6,430 bases of DNA from CANLBN01 sp047629215 (lineage in GTDB: Bacteria > Pseudomonadota > Gammaproteobacteria > Pseudomonadales > Cellvibrionaceae), in assembly GCA_047629215.1 (NCBI GenBank), contig JBLHWO010000214.1, forward strand, positions 1 through 6,430, given 5' to 3'. Under the pieces are notes generated by a model, which saw only the letters and a program-made list of their open reading frames with translations, made no database searches and had not been told where the DNA came from. Positions 1 through 6,318 of this stretch are shown here, piece after piece. Each line of letters starts with the position of its first letter. Within the stretch, counting starts at the first letter, position 1. Made by a program: the position numbers and the translations under genes.

Positions 1-43
1 TTTGACGCTCTCAGATAGAAACCCCCGCTCTTTATATGTGAGC

Positions 44-93
44 TTGCACTGACGCCGTCTGTGGCTCTCGCCCTCTGGGCATGAGCTGTGCAA
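44..93. other. Nested stem-loop, possible structured RNA or repeat element
   Basis: The core is GCTC (64-67), a TC/AT internal loop, GCCC (70-73), the triloop TCT (74-76), GGGC (77-80) and GAGC (83-86). It is enclosed by an outer arm pair TTGCAC (44-49) and GTGCAA (88-93), with a large asymmetric internal loop on the left side. GACG and CGTC (51-59) form a further small palindrome within that loop. The sequence shows the pairing directly; whether it is transcribed is unknown. It was not recognised as 6S RNA, SRP RNA, tmRNA or tRNA. A REP-like repeat or the end of a mobile element just outside the window are alternatives. Confidence 0.3.
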
Positions 94-146
94 AACGACT
101 ATCCTGCCGTTTGGAAAAAATGTGTGACAGTCGCTACTTACAAAGC

Positions 147-176
147 CTTGTTTAGGTTTTTATATCCGTAAACAAG
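147..176. repeat. 8-bp inverted repeat
   Basis: CTTGTTTA (147-154) and TAAACAAG (169-176) are perfect inverted arms around a 14-base loop. The stem is A/T-dominated and has no T-run on either side, so it is a weak structure with no assigned role. Confidence 0.25.
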
Positions 177-225
177 TTAGCAGATAAAAAGAATGCCTTG
201 GGTTGTGAGCAGAATTTGTATTGAA

Positions 226-256
226 TGACTTAACTTTACTGTAGCAAATTAAGTCA
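226..256. repeat. 8-bp inverted repeat past the leuA stop codon
   Basis: TGACTTAA (226-233) and TTAAGTCA (249-256) are perfect inverted arms around a 15-base loop, about 55 bases beyond the leuA stop. On the leuA transcript it could form a 3'-end hairpin that protects the message. There is no uridine tract next to it, so it does not meet the usual criteria for an intrinsic terminator. The low-GC stem could also be chance. Confidence 0.25.
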
Positions 257-311
257 CTTTAAGGTTCGACTTTTATGCGATAGTTATATGAGCACACTAT
301 GCCTGAAATAC

Positions 312-1985
312 TTAAGGTAATTCGTTAACGGCTTGGCCAACGCAGGCTAAAATAGCATTAAGATTTGCACTCATAATATCCCGATCTTTAGCGATTCCAC
401 AATAACGCACACCATTAATTTTGACTTGTACGTAGCCTATCGCGCTCGCATCTGTACCTGAACCTATGGCATGTTGGTGGTATTGTGCAATTTGAAGAGC
501 AAATCCAAAGTGGCCTTCAAGCGCATGACAAAATGCGGATAAAGCCCCATCACCATGTCCATAAATAATCACTTCTATCTTATGGTTATTATTGTTGTCG
601 ATGAGTGTTGCACGAATATGCTCGTGCTGATCATTACGTTCTAAATGGTAACTGCCTAATTGTTGCATATCATCTGTTTGCATAAATGCAGACTGAATAA
701 TTCCCAAGATTTTTTCTGAGGTAACTTCAGTAGACTCGGTCTCGGCGTAGGCTTGGACAATCCTACTCGCTTCTATTTGTAACCAGCGCGGCAACTGTAA
801 ACCGTAGTCTTGCTCTAAAATATAAGCAACACCACCTTTGCCCGATTGACTGTTTACACGAATAACCGATTGGTAATCGCGACCAATATCTTTAGGATCG
901 ATAGGTAAATAAGCTACATCCCATGGCTCGCCTTCATTTTGTAGGGCAAGGCATTTACGAATAGCATCTTGATGGCTCCCAGAAAATGCGGTGTAGACTA
1001 GCTCTCCAAACCAAGGGTGTCGCGGATGAGTAGCAATTTTCGTGCACTCGCTTACGATACGCAAAATTTCATCAGCATTGGATAAATCAACTTGTGGATC
1101 GATACCTTGGCTATATAGGTTCATTGCAAGTGTCACAAGATCCATATTACCTGTGCGTTCACCGTTACCCATTAAGGTACCCTCAATTCTATCTGCACCG
1201 GCCATTAAGCCAAGTTCAGCTGCCGCAACACCACAACCGCGATCATTATGGGTATGTAGGCTTATAGTAATTGAATCTCTATTATTTATTTCATCACAGA
1301 AAAGCTCAATTTGATCAGCGAATACATTAGCTGTCGCAGACTCTACCGTTGCGGGTAAATTAAGAATGATCTTATGTTCAGGTGTTGGCTGCCAAACATC
1401 AATGACAGCATTGCAAACTTCAATAGAAAAATCTATCTCTGTGCTTGAGAAACTCTCGGGAGAGTATTCAAAATACCACAGTGTGTTTGGAAATTTTTTT
1501 GATTCATCTAATACTTGTTTAGCACCTCTTCGTGCAATTTCTTTTATATCTTTCTTATCAAGTTTAAATACTTTTTTCCGCTGCACTGGTGATGTTGAAT
1601 TATAAACATGCACAATCGCTTGCTTAACGCCTTTCAGGGCTTCATAAGTTCTCTCTATAAGCGCGGGTCTCGCTTGTGTTAATGCTTGAATTTTTACATC
1701 GCTAGGTATTTGATTTTCTTCAATCAACCAACGGCAAAAATCAAAATCAGGTTGCGAGGCCGATGGAAAACCAATTTCTATTTCTTTGAATCCCAATCTA
1801 ATAAGTAGTGCCCACATTTTCTGTTTTTGAGAAACATTCATCGGTTCTATAAGCGCTTGATTGCCATCGCGTAAATCAACGGCACACCAGATAGGCGCCT
1901 TGGTAATTTGTTCGGACGGCCAGCGACGATTAGGTTTTTTGATGACGGGAAAGGGGCGATACTTGGTGTGATCAAAGGGGCTCAT
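312..1985 (-). CDS. leuA: 2-isopropylmalate synthase LeuA (long form)
   Basis: Cytoplasmic enzyme for the first committed step of leucine biosynthesis: it condenses acetyl-CoA with 2-oxoisovalerate to give 2-isopropylmalate. The 557-residue length matches the Pseudomonas-type LeuA subfamily (about 556 aa) rather than the ~523 aa E. coli type. Visible features are the N-terminal KYRPFP segment, the catalytic barrel from about residue 31 to 305 with DLRDGNQ (37-43), GFPSASQPDFDF (72-83), the metal-binding HTH of LHTHNDRG (243-250) and GNGERTGN (273-280), then a linker containing VNSQSGKGGVAYIL and the C-terminal LeuA dimer domain, which in the family binds leucine for feedback inhibition. The ATG at 1983-1985 fits the family N-terminus. 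No strong Shine-Dalgarno precedes it; instead a small upstream frame overlaps it as ATGA. No frameshift or missing catalytic residue was seen. Confidence 0.97.
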   Translation of the reverse strand: MSPFDHTKYRPFPVIKKPNRRWPSEQITKAPIWCAVDLRDGNQALIEPMNVSQKQKMWALLIRLGFKEIEIGFPSASQPDFDFCRWLIEENQIPSDVKIQALTQARPALIERTYEALKGVKQAIVHVYNSTSPVQRKKVFKLDKKDIKEIARRGAKQVLDESKKFPNTLWYFEYSPESFSSTEIDFSIEVCNAVIDVWQPTPEHKIILNLPATVESATANVFADQIELFCDEINNRDSITISLHTHNDRGCGVAAAELGLMAGADRIEGTLMGNGERTGNMDLVTLAMNLYSQGIDPQVDLSNADEILRIVSECTKIATHPRHPWFGELVYTAFSGSHQDAIRKCLALQNEGEPWDVAYLPIDPKDIGRDYQSVIRVNSQSGKGGVAYILEQDYGLQLPRWLQIEASRIVQAYAETESTEVTSEKILGIIQSAFMQTDDMQQLGSYHLERNDQHEHIRATLIDNNNNHKIEVIIYGHGDGALSAFCHALEGHFGFALQIAQYHQHAIGSGTDASAIGYVQVKINGVRYCGIAKDRDIMSANLNAILACVGQAVNELP

Positions 1986-2107
1986 GAATATGTGCTCACT
2001 GTTGGATAGATACAGGCGATAGATGCAATTTCTAGCTCGACGACCTTTTGAGTTGTCGAGCGCAAATATCCTCGTGAGATATTCGCAATGCCAGTGTTGG
2101 AGTACAT
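1982..2107 (-). CDS. Possible 41-codon leader ORF overlapping the leuA start
   Basis: An ATG at 2105-2107 opens a frame of 41 codons ending in TGA at 1982-1984, which shares ATGA with the leuA start codon. That arrangement is typical of translational coupling. The product would begin MYSNTGIANIS and end ACIYPTVSTYS; it contains only two leucine codons (TTG, CTA), so it is not a classical Leu-run attenuation peptide. There is no strong ribosome binding site, only a weak TAAG nearby. The frame spans both leader hairpins. I do not recognise the peptide, and a 41-codon open frame could occur by chance. A still smaller frame, MALPLSN (2115-2138), lies just upstream. Confidence 0.22.
   Translation of the reverse strand: MYSNTGIANISRGYLRSTTQKVVELEIASIACIYPTVSTYS
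2035..2086 (-). promoter_or_regulatory. Two back-to-back hairpins in the leuA leader
   Basis: Read 5' to 3' on the leuA strand, hairpin 1 is GCGAATATC (2086-2078), loop TCACGAG, GATATTTGC (2070-2062): nine pairs with one G-U. Hairpin 2 follows with no gap: GCTCGACAAC (2061-2052), loop TCAAAAG, GTCGTCGAGC (2044-2035): nine pairs around one A-C mismatch. Both loops are seven bases and begin TCA and end AG. No T-run follows, so this is not a plain terminator or a textbook attenuator. It sits 50-100 bases before leuA, inside the predicted transcript leader. A control role for leuA (translation, attenuation by another route, or RNA stability) is inference; a binding site on DNA is the alternative. 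Confidence 0.45.
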
Positions 2108-2158
2108 CAATGGCTTAATTGCTAAGCGGTAGAGCCATAATAACTAATAAACAGTAGA

Positions 2159-2188
2159 ATTAAATTGCTAATTAACTAAAAAAATCAA
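2159..2188 (-). promoter_or_regulatory. Candidate leuA promoter
   Basis: On the minus strand TTGATT (2188-2183; four of six bases of the sigma-70 -35 consensus) and TTTAAT (2164-2159; five of six of the -10) are separated by 18 bases. Transcription would start near 2152, giving a leader of about 165 bases that includes both hairpins and the small open frame. The region is very AT-rich, so consensus-like hexamers arise easily and the call is tentative. Confidence 0.3.
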
Positions 2189-2210
2189 TAAAATTGGTTA
2201 TAATAATCTA

Positions 2211-2226
2211 AAATATCTATATATTT
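2211..2226. promoter_or_regulatory. AT-rich palindrome in the leuA/Lrp divergent region
   Basis: AAATAT (2211-2216), CTAT, ATATTT (2221-2226) form a 6+4+6 palindrome between the two divergent start codons. Lrp/AsnC dimers usually bind imperfect AT-rich palindromes of about 13-15 bp, and such regulators often act on their own promoter and a divergent neighbour, so this is a candidate operator. A perfect plus-strand TATAAT (2199-2204) lies just upstream and could be a -10 for the regulator, but no good -35 is placed for it. In sequence this AT-rich, a short palindrome may be chance. Confidence 0.2.
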
Positions 2227-2303
2227 GATATGTTATTGCATTATATGTAGATCTGTTAGCTTTATACCGTAAATGTAAGCCTGAATTTGCTTATTTATAA
2301 CTT

Positions 2304-2310
2304 AAGAGGA
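2304..2310 (+). promoter_or_regulatory. Ribosome binding site that fixes the Lrp-family start
   Basis: AAGAGGA lies six bases before the ATG at 2317. An in-frame TTG at 2287 would add ten residues, but it lies before this site and would give a longer N-terminus than the family normally has. Confidence 0.6.
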
Positions 2311-2316
2311 TTGTGG

Positions 2317-2790
2317 ATGGTAGATTTAGATCGTATTGATAAGCGTATTTTGTCTGAAATACAAAAAGACGGGAGTATTACAAATTTGCAATTAGCCGAT
2401 AAAATCGGTCTATCTCCCTCGCCATGCTCAAGGCGCGTTAAGGCGCTAACGGAATCGGGTATTATTGGTAAAACCGTGACAATTCTCGATGAGAAAAAAT
2501 TAGGGCTCACCTTAACGGCACTAATAAATATTAGCATGGATCGTCACACGCCAGATCGGTTCAATAATTTTGAAAGTGCAGTTAGAAACTATCCCGAGGT
2601 GCAAGAGTGTTTGTTGATAACAGGTTCGATAGCAGATTATCAGCTAAAAGTTGTTGTGAAAGATATGGAGGCTTATCAGGTATTTCTATTAGGTAAGTTA
2701 ACCAAGCTAGAAGGCGTGACGGGAGTACACTCTAGCTTTGTAATGAGAAAAGTCGTAAATAGTACAGCGTTACCCTTAAGTACTCTTTAA
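2317..2790 (+). CDS. Lrp/AsnC family transcriptional regulator
   Basis: A 157-residue DNA-binding regulator of the feast/famine (Lrp/AsnC) family. Residues ~1-55 form the winged helix-turn-helix: it opens MVDLDRIDKRILSEIQKDG, continues with the helix-turn-helix around LADKIGLSPSPCSRRVKAL, and leads into the wing (ESGIIGKTVTILDEKKLG). The C-terminal ~95 residues are the RAM/AsnC ligand-binding and oligomerisation fold, with VQECLLITGSIADYQLKVVVKDMEAY matching the Lrp segment around IQECHLVSGDFDYLLK, then LEGVTGVHSSFVMRKV. Length fits the family (about 150-165). It is transcribed divergently from leuA across a ~300-bp AT-rich region, which makes leuA and itself plausible targets, though that is inference. 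The effector cannot be read from sequence, and I do not assign it to lrp proper, bkdR or another named member. Confidence 0.93.
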   Translation: MVDLDRIDKRILSEIQKDGSITNLQLADKIGLSPSPCSRRVKALTESGIIGKTVTILDEKKLGLTLTALINISMDRHTPDRFNNFESAVRNYPEVQECLLITGSIADYQLKVVVKDMEAYQVFLLGKLTKLEGVTGVHSSFVMRKVVNSTALPLSTL

Positions 2791-2843
2791 CTTCTTTTAG
2801 GGCCTTTATCCAATTCTTATCTGGTCTTATATGCTAGAAGAAG
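2791..2843 (+). other. Long-arm inverted repeat just after the Lrp-family gene
   Basis: CTTCTTTTAG (2791-2800), directly after the stop codon, can pair with CTAGAAGAAG (2834-2843): ten pairs including one U-G, with a 33-base loop. It could mark the 3' end of the regulator transcript. The large loop and the absence of a downstream T-run argue against an ordinary intrinsic terminator. Between here and the phoX relic end nothing else was found apart from a small GAGC/GCTC hairpin at 2843-2854. Confidence 0.25.
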
Positions 2844-2907
2844 AGCCTATGCTCACCCTGATAGATGAGAGATCAACATACGTTTAAAACTGCAAATAAT
2901 CCATTTG

Positions 2908-4845
2908 TTATAGAGCCTATAATACCGCCATCTTTAGGAGTAATGACCAATCTACTTCGCGAGGAACGGTAAAGGCATCCGTCGCTGCTGGAAACTTGGT
3001 TTACGATTGATCATGACTGACCGGATGTTGAATGTTAACAAAGGAGTGCGTTGATTCGGTGTAACAGTAAAACAGTTAATTTCATCGCTATTGACCACTG
3101 TTAGTAAGCGCAAAGGTTGTGGGTTTTCTTGAGTCGTATTAAATACAATGAGCCGGCCTTAAAGTCTCTATCGAATTGGCCTCCATCGCTACCTATAATA
3201 AACGACCTTGTCCATTAGCATAAGTCGCATCTAAGTCGGTAAAGGTTTGCTCGGTGTCTCTGGTTGACGATGCTAGATTAAATATTTCCCAAATAAATTA
3301 AATGCTAAAGTGATCCTCTGCATTTTCCATGCGAATGATATGATCATCGTTATTCGGACTTTCCGAGTTGGCTGCATTTGTTTGATCGGGTTTGCGACGG
3401 CTATTGTTGGTCATTGTCTAATAAATATCACCATCTTTATTAATAGTTGTTTATTTGGGGCGATCCATTGGGGTCGCACTTAAAATATCAGCGGCATAAG
3501 TGTATTAATTAGTAATTCAACTTGGTCGGCAAAGCGCTCTGCTAGTGAAGAGTTATCAATCGTTAATACAAGCGATTCAGCGGTGCCATCATCGTTATAT
3601 TTGGCCACGTAAAGCGTGCCTTCATAAATGGGCTGAGACCTTGATCAACTAAATGCTCCCAGGCATCGTCGGCGATATAGCAACAGTCAAAGCGTTGATC
3701 GTCAGCCATGTTGGCTGCTATCTATCCGTTGGCACTCTCAGCAATAGCAATAGCCTTGTGTTTGATGCGGCCTAAATCAGTACGTTTAACAGGTTTTTGG
3801 CTCGCATCAAAGAGATCGATTTCCATAATCCAGCCAAAGCGACTAGCCTCGTGAATATATGGGGGGTCAAGTAAGTCAAAACGCTTATAAAAAAATCTCA
3901 GCCATAATTAAAACCAGCAAAGTCTAGGTAATATAGAAGTTGTGCGTCTGTTCGATTATCGTTGGAGCTTTGACCTTCGCTGGCACCAAACTAGCCGTTA
4001 AAGTTTAATTCGCAAGTTAAGTAAATGCCCCCCACGGGGTTTTGCCCGCACCTTAGTTAATAGCGTTACCAAGTGCGACATTGCCATTAGGGTTTTGTAA
4101 TAATGGTAAGCTATCAGCAGTAACGCTAAAGTTCATGTATGTATTAACGGTAATACGACGAAAGGTTTTACTGCTAATAACTTCCCAGCTATTGTCATAA
4201 TAATTTTTACCGACAACAACAACCGACACAGCGAAGACATTTTGGGCAAGTCTGACATCTTCTCAACTCTCTGGTGCTGTTTTACCTAATAGAGCCAAGC
4301 TCATAATGTATAAATAGCATCCCGCGAAAGATGCTTAACTGATAACCATAGCGACGATACTTATAGTGACGATTATTTTCTGGAAATAGCCATATACCAT
4401 CATGGCCAATACCAGTTTTTTGCGCTGCTTCCTGAGCGCTTGAGCGTGAACTTGGATCACCAACATACTCTTCGGTAGAATTTGGCTCAGTAGGTGTGCC
4501 CCACGGCTTTAATGCTTTGTATTGGTAATCGTCAAAAATACTTGACACTTTAGTGTTGACAGTGGCCTCCTTAGGAGTAACTAGTTTGAATCCAGTCAGC
4601 GCTTTTTGCTTCGTGGGACACCGCTTTTTTCAGGCTAACGTTATAATCTCATCAAGTTGCCATGGCGCTGGGTGCTAAAAAGATGTTGCCGCAGGAGTTA
4701 AGGTGCCTTGAACCATGTTTCGACGAAGTAGAGTGGGTTCAACATTGTCAGTAAATGGACGATTGTTAAAGTGATTGCTCGGCGTATCTTCTTTATCGTC
4801 ATGATTTGTATTATTGTAATCGAAAATAGTTTTATCGTCTTTCAT
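2908..4845 (-). pseudogene. phoX: Decayed PhoX-family alkaline phosphatase (DUF839), near full length
   Basis: PhoX is a Tat-exported, calcium/iron-dependent phosphatase that releases phosphate from organic esters. From the ATG at 4845 the minus strand gives an N-terminus with PFTDNVEPTLLRRNMVQG, a twin-arginine signal; a one-base shift then restores FLAPSAMA, a signal-peptidase-like end. Family motifs follow in order: YQYKALKPWGTP (4527-4492), GIGHDGIWLFPE (4413-4378), RGMLFIHYEL, SSKTFRRIT, KTPWGA, YLTCELNFNG (4023-3994, from TCEENF with the cysteine kept), RFGWIMEIDLFDA (3841-3803), PVKRTDLGRIKHK (3793-3755), GTLYVAKYNDDGT (3620-3582), YAADILSATPMDRP (3498-3457), TMTNN, FTVTPNQRT, FVNIQHP (3042-3022) and PKDGGIIGS (2938-2912). 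Stops include 4632, 4284, 4265, 4055, 4019, 3993, 3900, 3724, 3453, 3420, 3300 and 3195 (first base), with frameshifts near 4680, 4260, 4025, 3898, 3635 and 3499. About 645 codons remain, the usual length for the family. The exact 3' end is uncertain; the last open frame reaches a stop at 2873. Confidence 0.9.
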
Positions 4846-4865
4846 CGCGTCTAGCCTAAGGATAT

Positions 4866-4894
4866 GGCTATAAAATAAATGAGGCTAAAATAAA
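4866..4894. repeat. Short imperfect direct repeat
   Basis: GGCTATAAAATAAA (4866-4879) recurs as GGCTAAAATAAA (4883-4894) with a 17-base period. It lies between the candidate Pho box and the phoX relic, in what would be the relic's promoter or leader. No function is assigned; local duplication during decay is one explanation. Confidence 0.3.
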
Positions 4895-4902
4895 GTGCTT
4901 TT

Positions 4903-4931
4903 GTGACGAGTTGATGTAGGATATGTAACAG
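4903..4931 (-). promoter_or_regulatory. Vestigial Pho box upstream of the phoX relic
   Basis: Read on the relic's strand, three heptamers sit at exact 11-base spacing: CTGTTAC (4931-4925), CCTACAT (4920-4914) and TCGTCAC (4909-4903). They match the PhoB-binding heptamer CTGTCAY at 5, 4 and 5 of 7 positions, and the first spacer, ATAT, fits the AT-rich spacer preference. TATTTT lies ten bases further on, about where a Pho-dependent -10 would sit, roughly 60 bases before the relic's ATG. Known phoX genes are commonly under PhoBR control. The match is degenerate, as expected for a decaying promoter, but chance cannot be excluded. Confidence 0.35.
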
Positions 4932-5057
4932 TATTAATTAAGTCGCAGCAGCGAGTAAAAAGTGCAGTATGTTTAAAGGTGTAATTAGGGTGGATGCTGT
5001 TAGTTTAGTTGGTTCCTGCTTCTTATCTTGAGAGATTATGGGGCCGATAAATTTCTC

Positions 5058-5063
5058 TATAAT
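5058..5063 (+). promoter_or_regulatory. Candidate -10 element of the alr-birA unit
   Basis: A perfect TATAAT lies 49 bases before the alr ATG. The best upstream hexamer, TTGAGA (5028-5033), is 24 bases away, too far for a normal -35, so any -35 is weak. Transcription would start near 5070, giving a leader of about 43 bases that includes a small hairpin, AGGC/GCCT with a 5-base loop (5071-5083). The rest of 4932-5057 shows nothing recognisable. Confidence 0.35.
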
Positions 5064-5112
5064 ACAGTGTAGGCGTAGAGCCTCATACAAATAAAAAGTT
5101 AAGTAAAAAATT

Positions 5113-6318
5113 ATGTTACCAACAAGGTTATCATCCACTGGCTTATTAACGATTGATCTCGGTGCCATTCAATATAATTGGCTGTACCTCAAAAGCAAAG
5201 TTCAGCAGGCAAATATTTTGGCGGGTTGTGCCGCGGTGATAAAAGCAGATGCTTATGGTTTAGGCGTTAAGCCTGTTGCCCTAGCGTTGATGGCTGTTGG
5301 GTGTAAAGAGTTTTTTGTAGCAACGCTTGATGAAGGCGAAGAACTGCGTGAAATTCTAGGGTCCGAGCCTGCAATTTTTATCTTAGGCGGAATTGCTCAT
5401 GGTTTTAATAAAGGTGAATCGGGTGAGCGCTGGGCAAACCTTAATTTAACACCTGTGCTTTATGATGTTGCACATGTCTATCAATGGAATCTCTTTTGTG
5501 AACAACAACATAGAGCTTGTGCTTGTGTTTTAAAAGTCGATACGGGCATGCATCGCTTTGGCTTGTCGATAGATGAACTAGATGTTTTGTTGAGGGATAT
5601 AGATTCAGATAAGAAAAAATTTGCATTATTTAAACCTGTTTTATTGATGAGCCATTTAGCGTGTGCAGATGATGATAAAAATACGTTTAATCAAGAGCAG
5701 CTGTCAATTTTTCGTATTGCCGCCAAAAAAATTGTTAATTGTTTTCCTGATATTAATTTAAGTTTGAGTAACTCTTCTGGAATTTTTTTGAGTGATCAAT
5801 TTCATTTTGATGTGTGTCGTCCAGGTATAGCGCTTTTCGGCGGTAATCCTGTTGGTTCTTATGCACGCGTCAAAAAAAATCCGATGAGACAGGTTGTCGC
5901 GTTAACACTACCTATCATGCAAATTAAAAAAATTAAAAAAGGCGAATCCGTAGGATACGGAAATACATTTACTGCGGATAAAGAAATGCAATTGGCCATT
6001 GTTTTTGGTGGTTATGCCGATGGGGTTTCGCGGTCTTTAAGCAGCCGTGGTTACGCTTGGTGTAATGGTGTTTCTGTGCCAATAGTTGGGCGCGTATCGA
6101 TGGATTCGATTATCTTTGATATTACGGAGGTAAATGATAAGCCCGATAGTGTTGAGTTATTCAGAAGCCGCGATTGTCTCGACGCACTCGCAGCGTCTGC
6201 AGACACAATTAGTTATGAACTGCTAACAAATTTAGGGGGCCGATATCAGCGTCAATATAGCGGTGAAAAAATAGATGCGGGCGGGTTCGATATAACAGGC
6301 GGTGGCCATGATAACTGA
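5113..6318 (+). CDS. alr: Alanine racemase
   Basis: PLP-dependent cytoplasmic enzyme that interconverts L- and D-alanine, supplying D-alanine for peptidoglycan. The N-terminal barrel begins with LTIDLGAIQYNW and carries the PLP lysine in AVIKADAYGLG (K44). Further signatures are VDTGMHRFGLS (H147, R148), LLMSHLACADD, LSNSSGIF and CRPGIALFGG (R236). The C-terminal beta domain holds the catalytic tyrosine in GESVGYGNTFTA (Y282) and GRVSMDS (M330, D331). All key residues are present. At 401 residues it is longer than the common 356-375; the excess appears to be internal loops (around residues 97-110 and 155-175) and a Gly-rich C-terminal tail. The ATG at 5113 fits the family start, but no clear Shine-Dalgarno precedes it. 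Its end overlaps birA by 11 bases. A biosynthetic Alr is favoured over catabolic DadX because no dadA is adjacent, though the window cannot settle this. Confidence 0.96.
   Translation: MLPTRLSSTGLLTIDLGAIQYNWLYLKSKVQQANILAGCAAVIKADAYGLGVKPVALALMAVGCKEFFVATLDEGEELREILGSEPAIFILGGIAHGFNKGESGERWANLNLTPVLYDVAHVYQWNLFCEQQHRACACVLKVDTGMHRFGLSIDELDVLLRDIDSDKKKFALFKPVLLMSHLACADDDKNTFNQEQLSIFRIAAKKIVNCFPDINLSLSNSSGIFLSDQFHFDVCRPGIALFGGNPVGSYARVKKNPMRQVVALTLPIMQIKKIKKGESVGYGNTFTADKEMQLAIVFGGYADGVSRSLSSRGYAWCNGVSVPIVGRVSMDSIIFDITEVNDKPDSVELFRSRDCLDALAASADTISYELLTNLGGRYQRQYSGEKIDAGGFDITGGGHDN

Larger units (their letters stand above)
1..311. other. Non-coding stretch downstream of leuA, no gene recognised
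   Basis: No convincing protein or RNA gene was found here. On the minus strand one frame stays open from about 160 to the window edge at 1, but it has no ATG and no recognisable family; on the plus strand a short frame from the left edge stops at 50-52 and could be the tail of a gene outside the window. The first 120 bases are about 52 percent G+C by hand count, above the flanking sequence. They contain a nested stem-loop (44-93), and two 8-bp inverted repeats follow at 147-176 and 226-256. No hairpin here is followed by a T-run, so no standard terminator for leuA is visible. Confidence 0.5.

Noticed and set aside
1..120. NrdR or other zinc-ribbon protein start on the minus strand
   Set aside because: The RRRQC...KERGF resemblance is short, the paired cysteines are not in place, and no start codon or ribosome site supports it.
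1042..1605. Open frames on the plus strand opposite leuA
   Set aside because: They lie wholly antisense to a well-supported leuA, have no recognisable family signature, and are explained by leuA codon structure.
289..1998. TGAGCACA (289-296) and TGTGCTCA (1991-1998) as inverted repeats flanking leuA, suggesting a mobile cassette
   Set aside because: Eight bases is expected by chance over this distance, there is no target-site duplication, and leuA is a core gene.
2295..2537. Minus-strand frame opposite the Lrp-family gene
   Set aside because: It is antisense to the intact helix-turn-helix domain and resembles no known protein.
4282..4548. 88-residue minus-strand frame as a stand-alone small protein
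   Set aside because: It starts at a GTG inside a longer open stretch and contains internal PhoX motifs (PWGTP, GHDG..FP); it is one surviving piece of the phoX relic.
2908..4845. Stop-codon recoding or programmed frameshifting to make a functional PhoX
   Set aside because: All three stop codons appear, mixed with several frameshifts of both directions, and conserved residues are altered. No recoding scheme fits, while neighbouring genes use the standard code.
2908..4845. Sequencing or assembly errors as the cause of the phoX disruptions
   Set aside because: More than a dozen lesions are confined to this gene while over 4 kb of flanking coding sequence has none; most stops are not in homopolymers. 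Raw reads would still be the final test.
4938..5168. 76-residue minus-strand frame across the alr start
   Set aside because: It overlaps the alr promoter and N-terminus in antisense and shows no family signature or ribosome site.
5441..5626. 61-residue minus-strand frame inside alr
   Set aside because: It is a shadow of alr with no supporting features.
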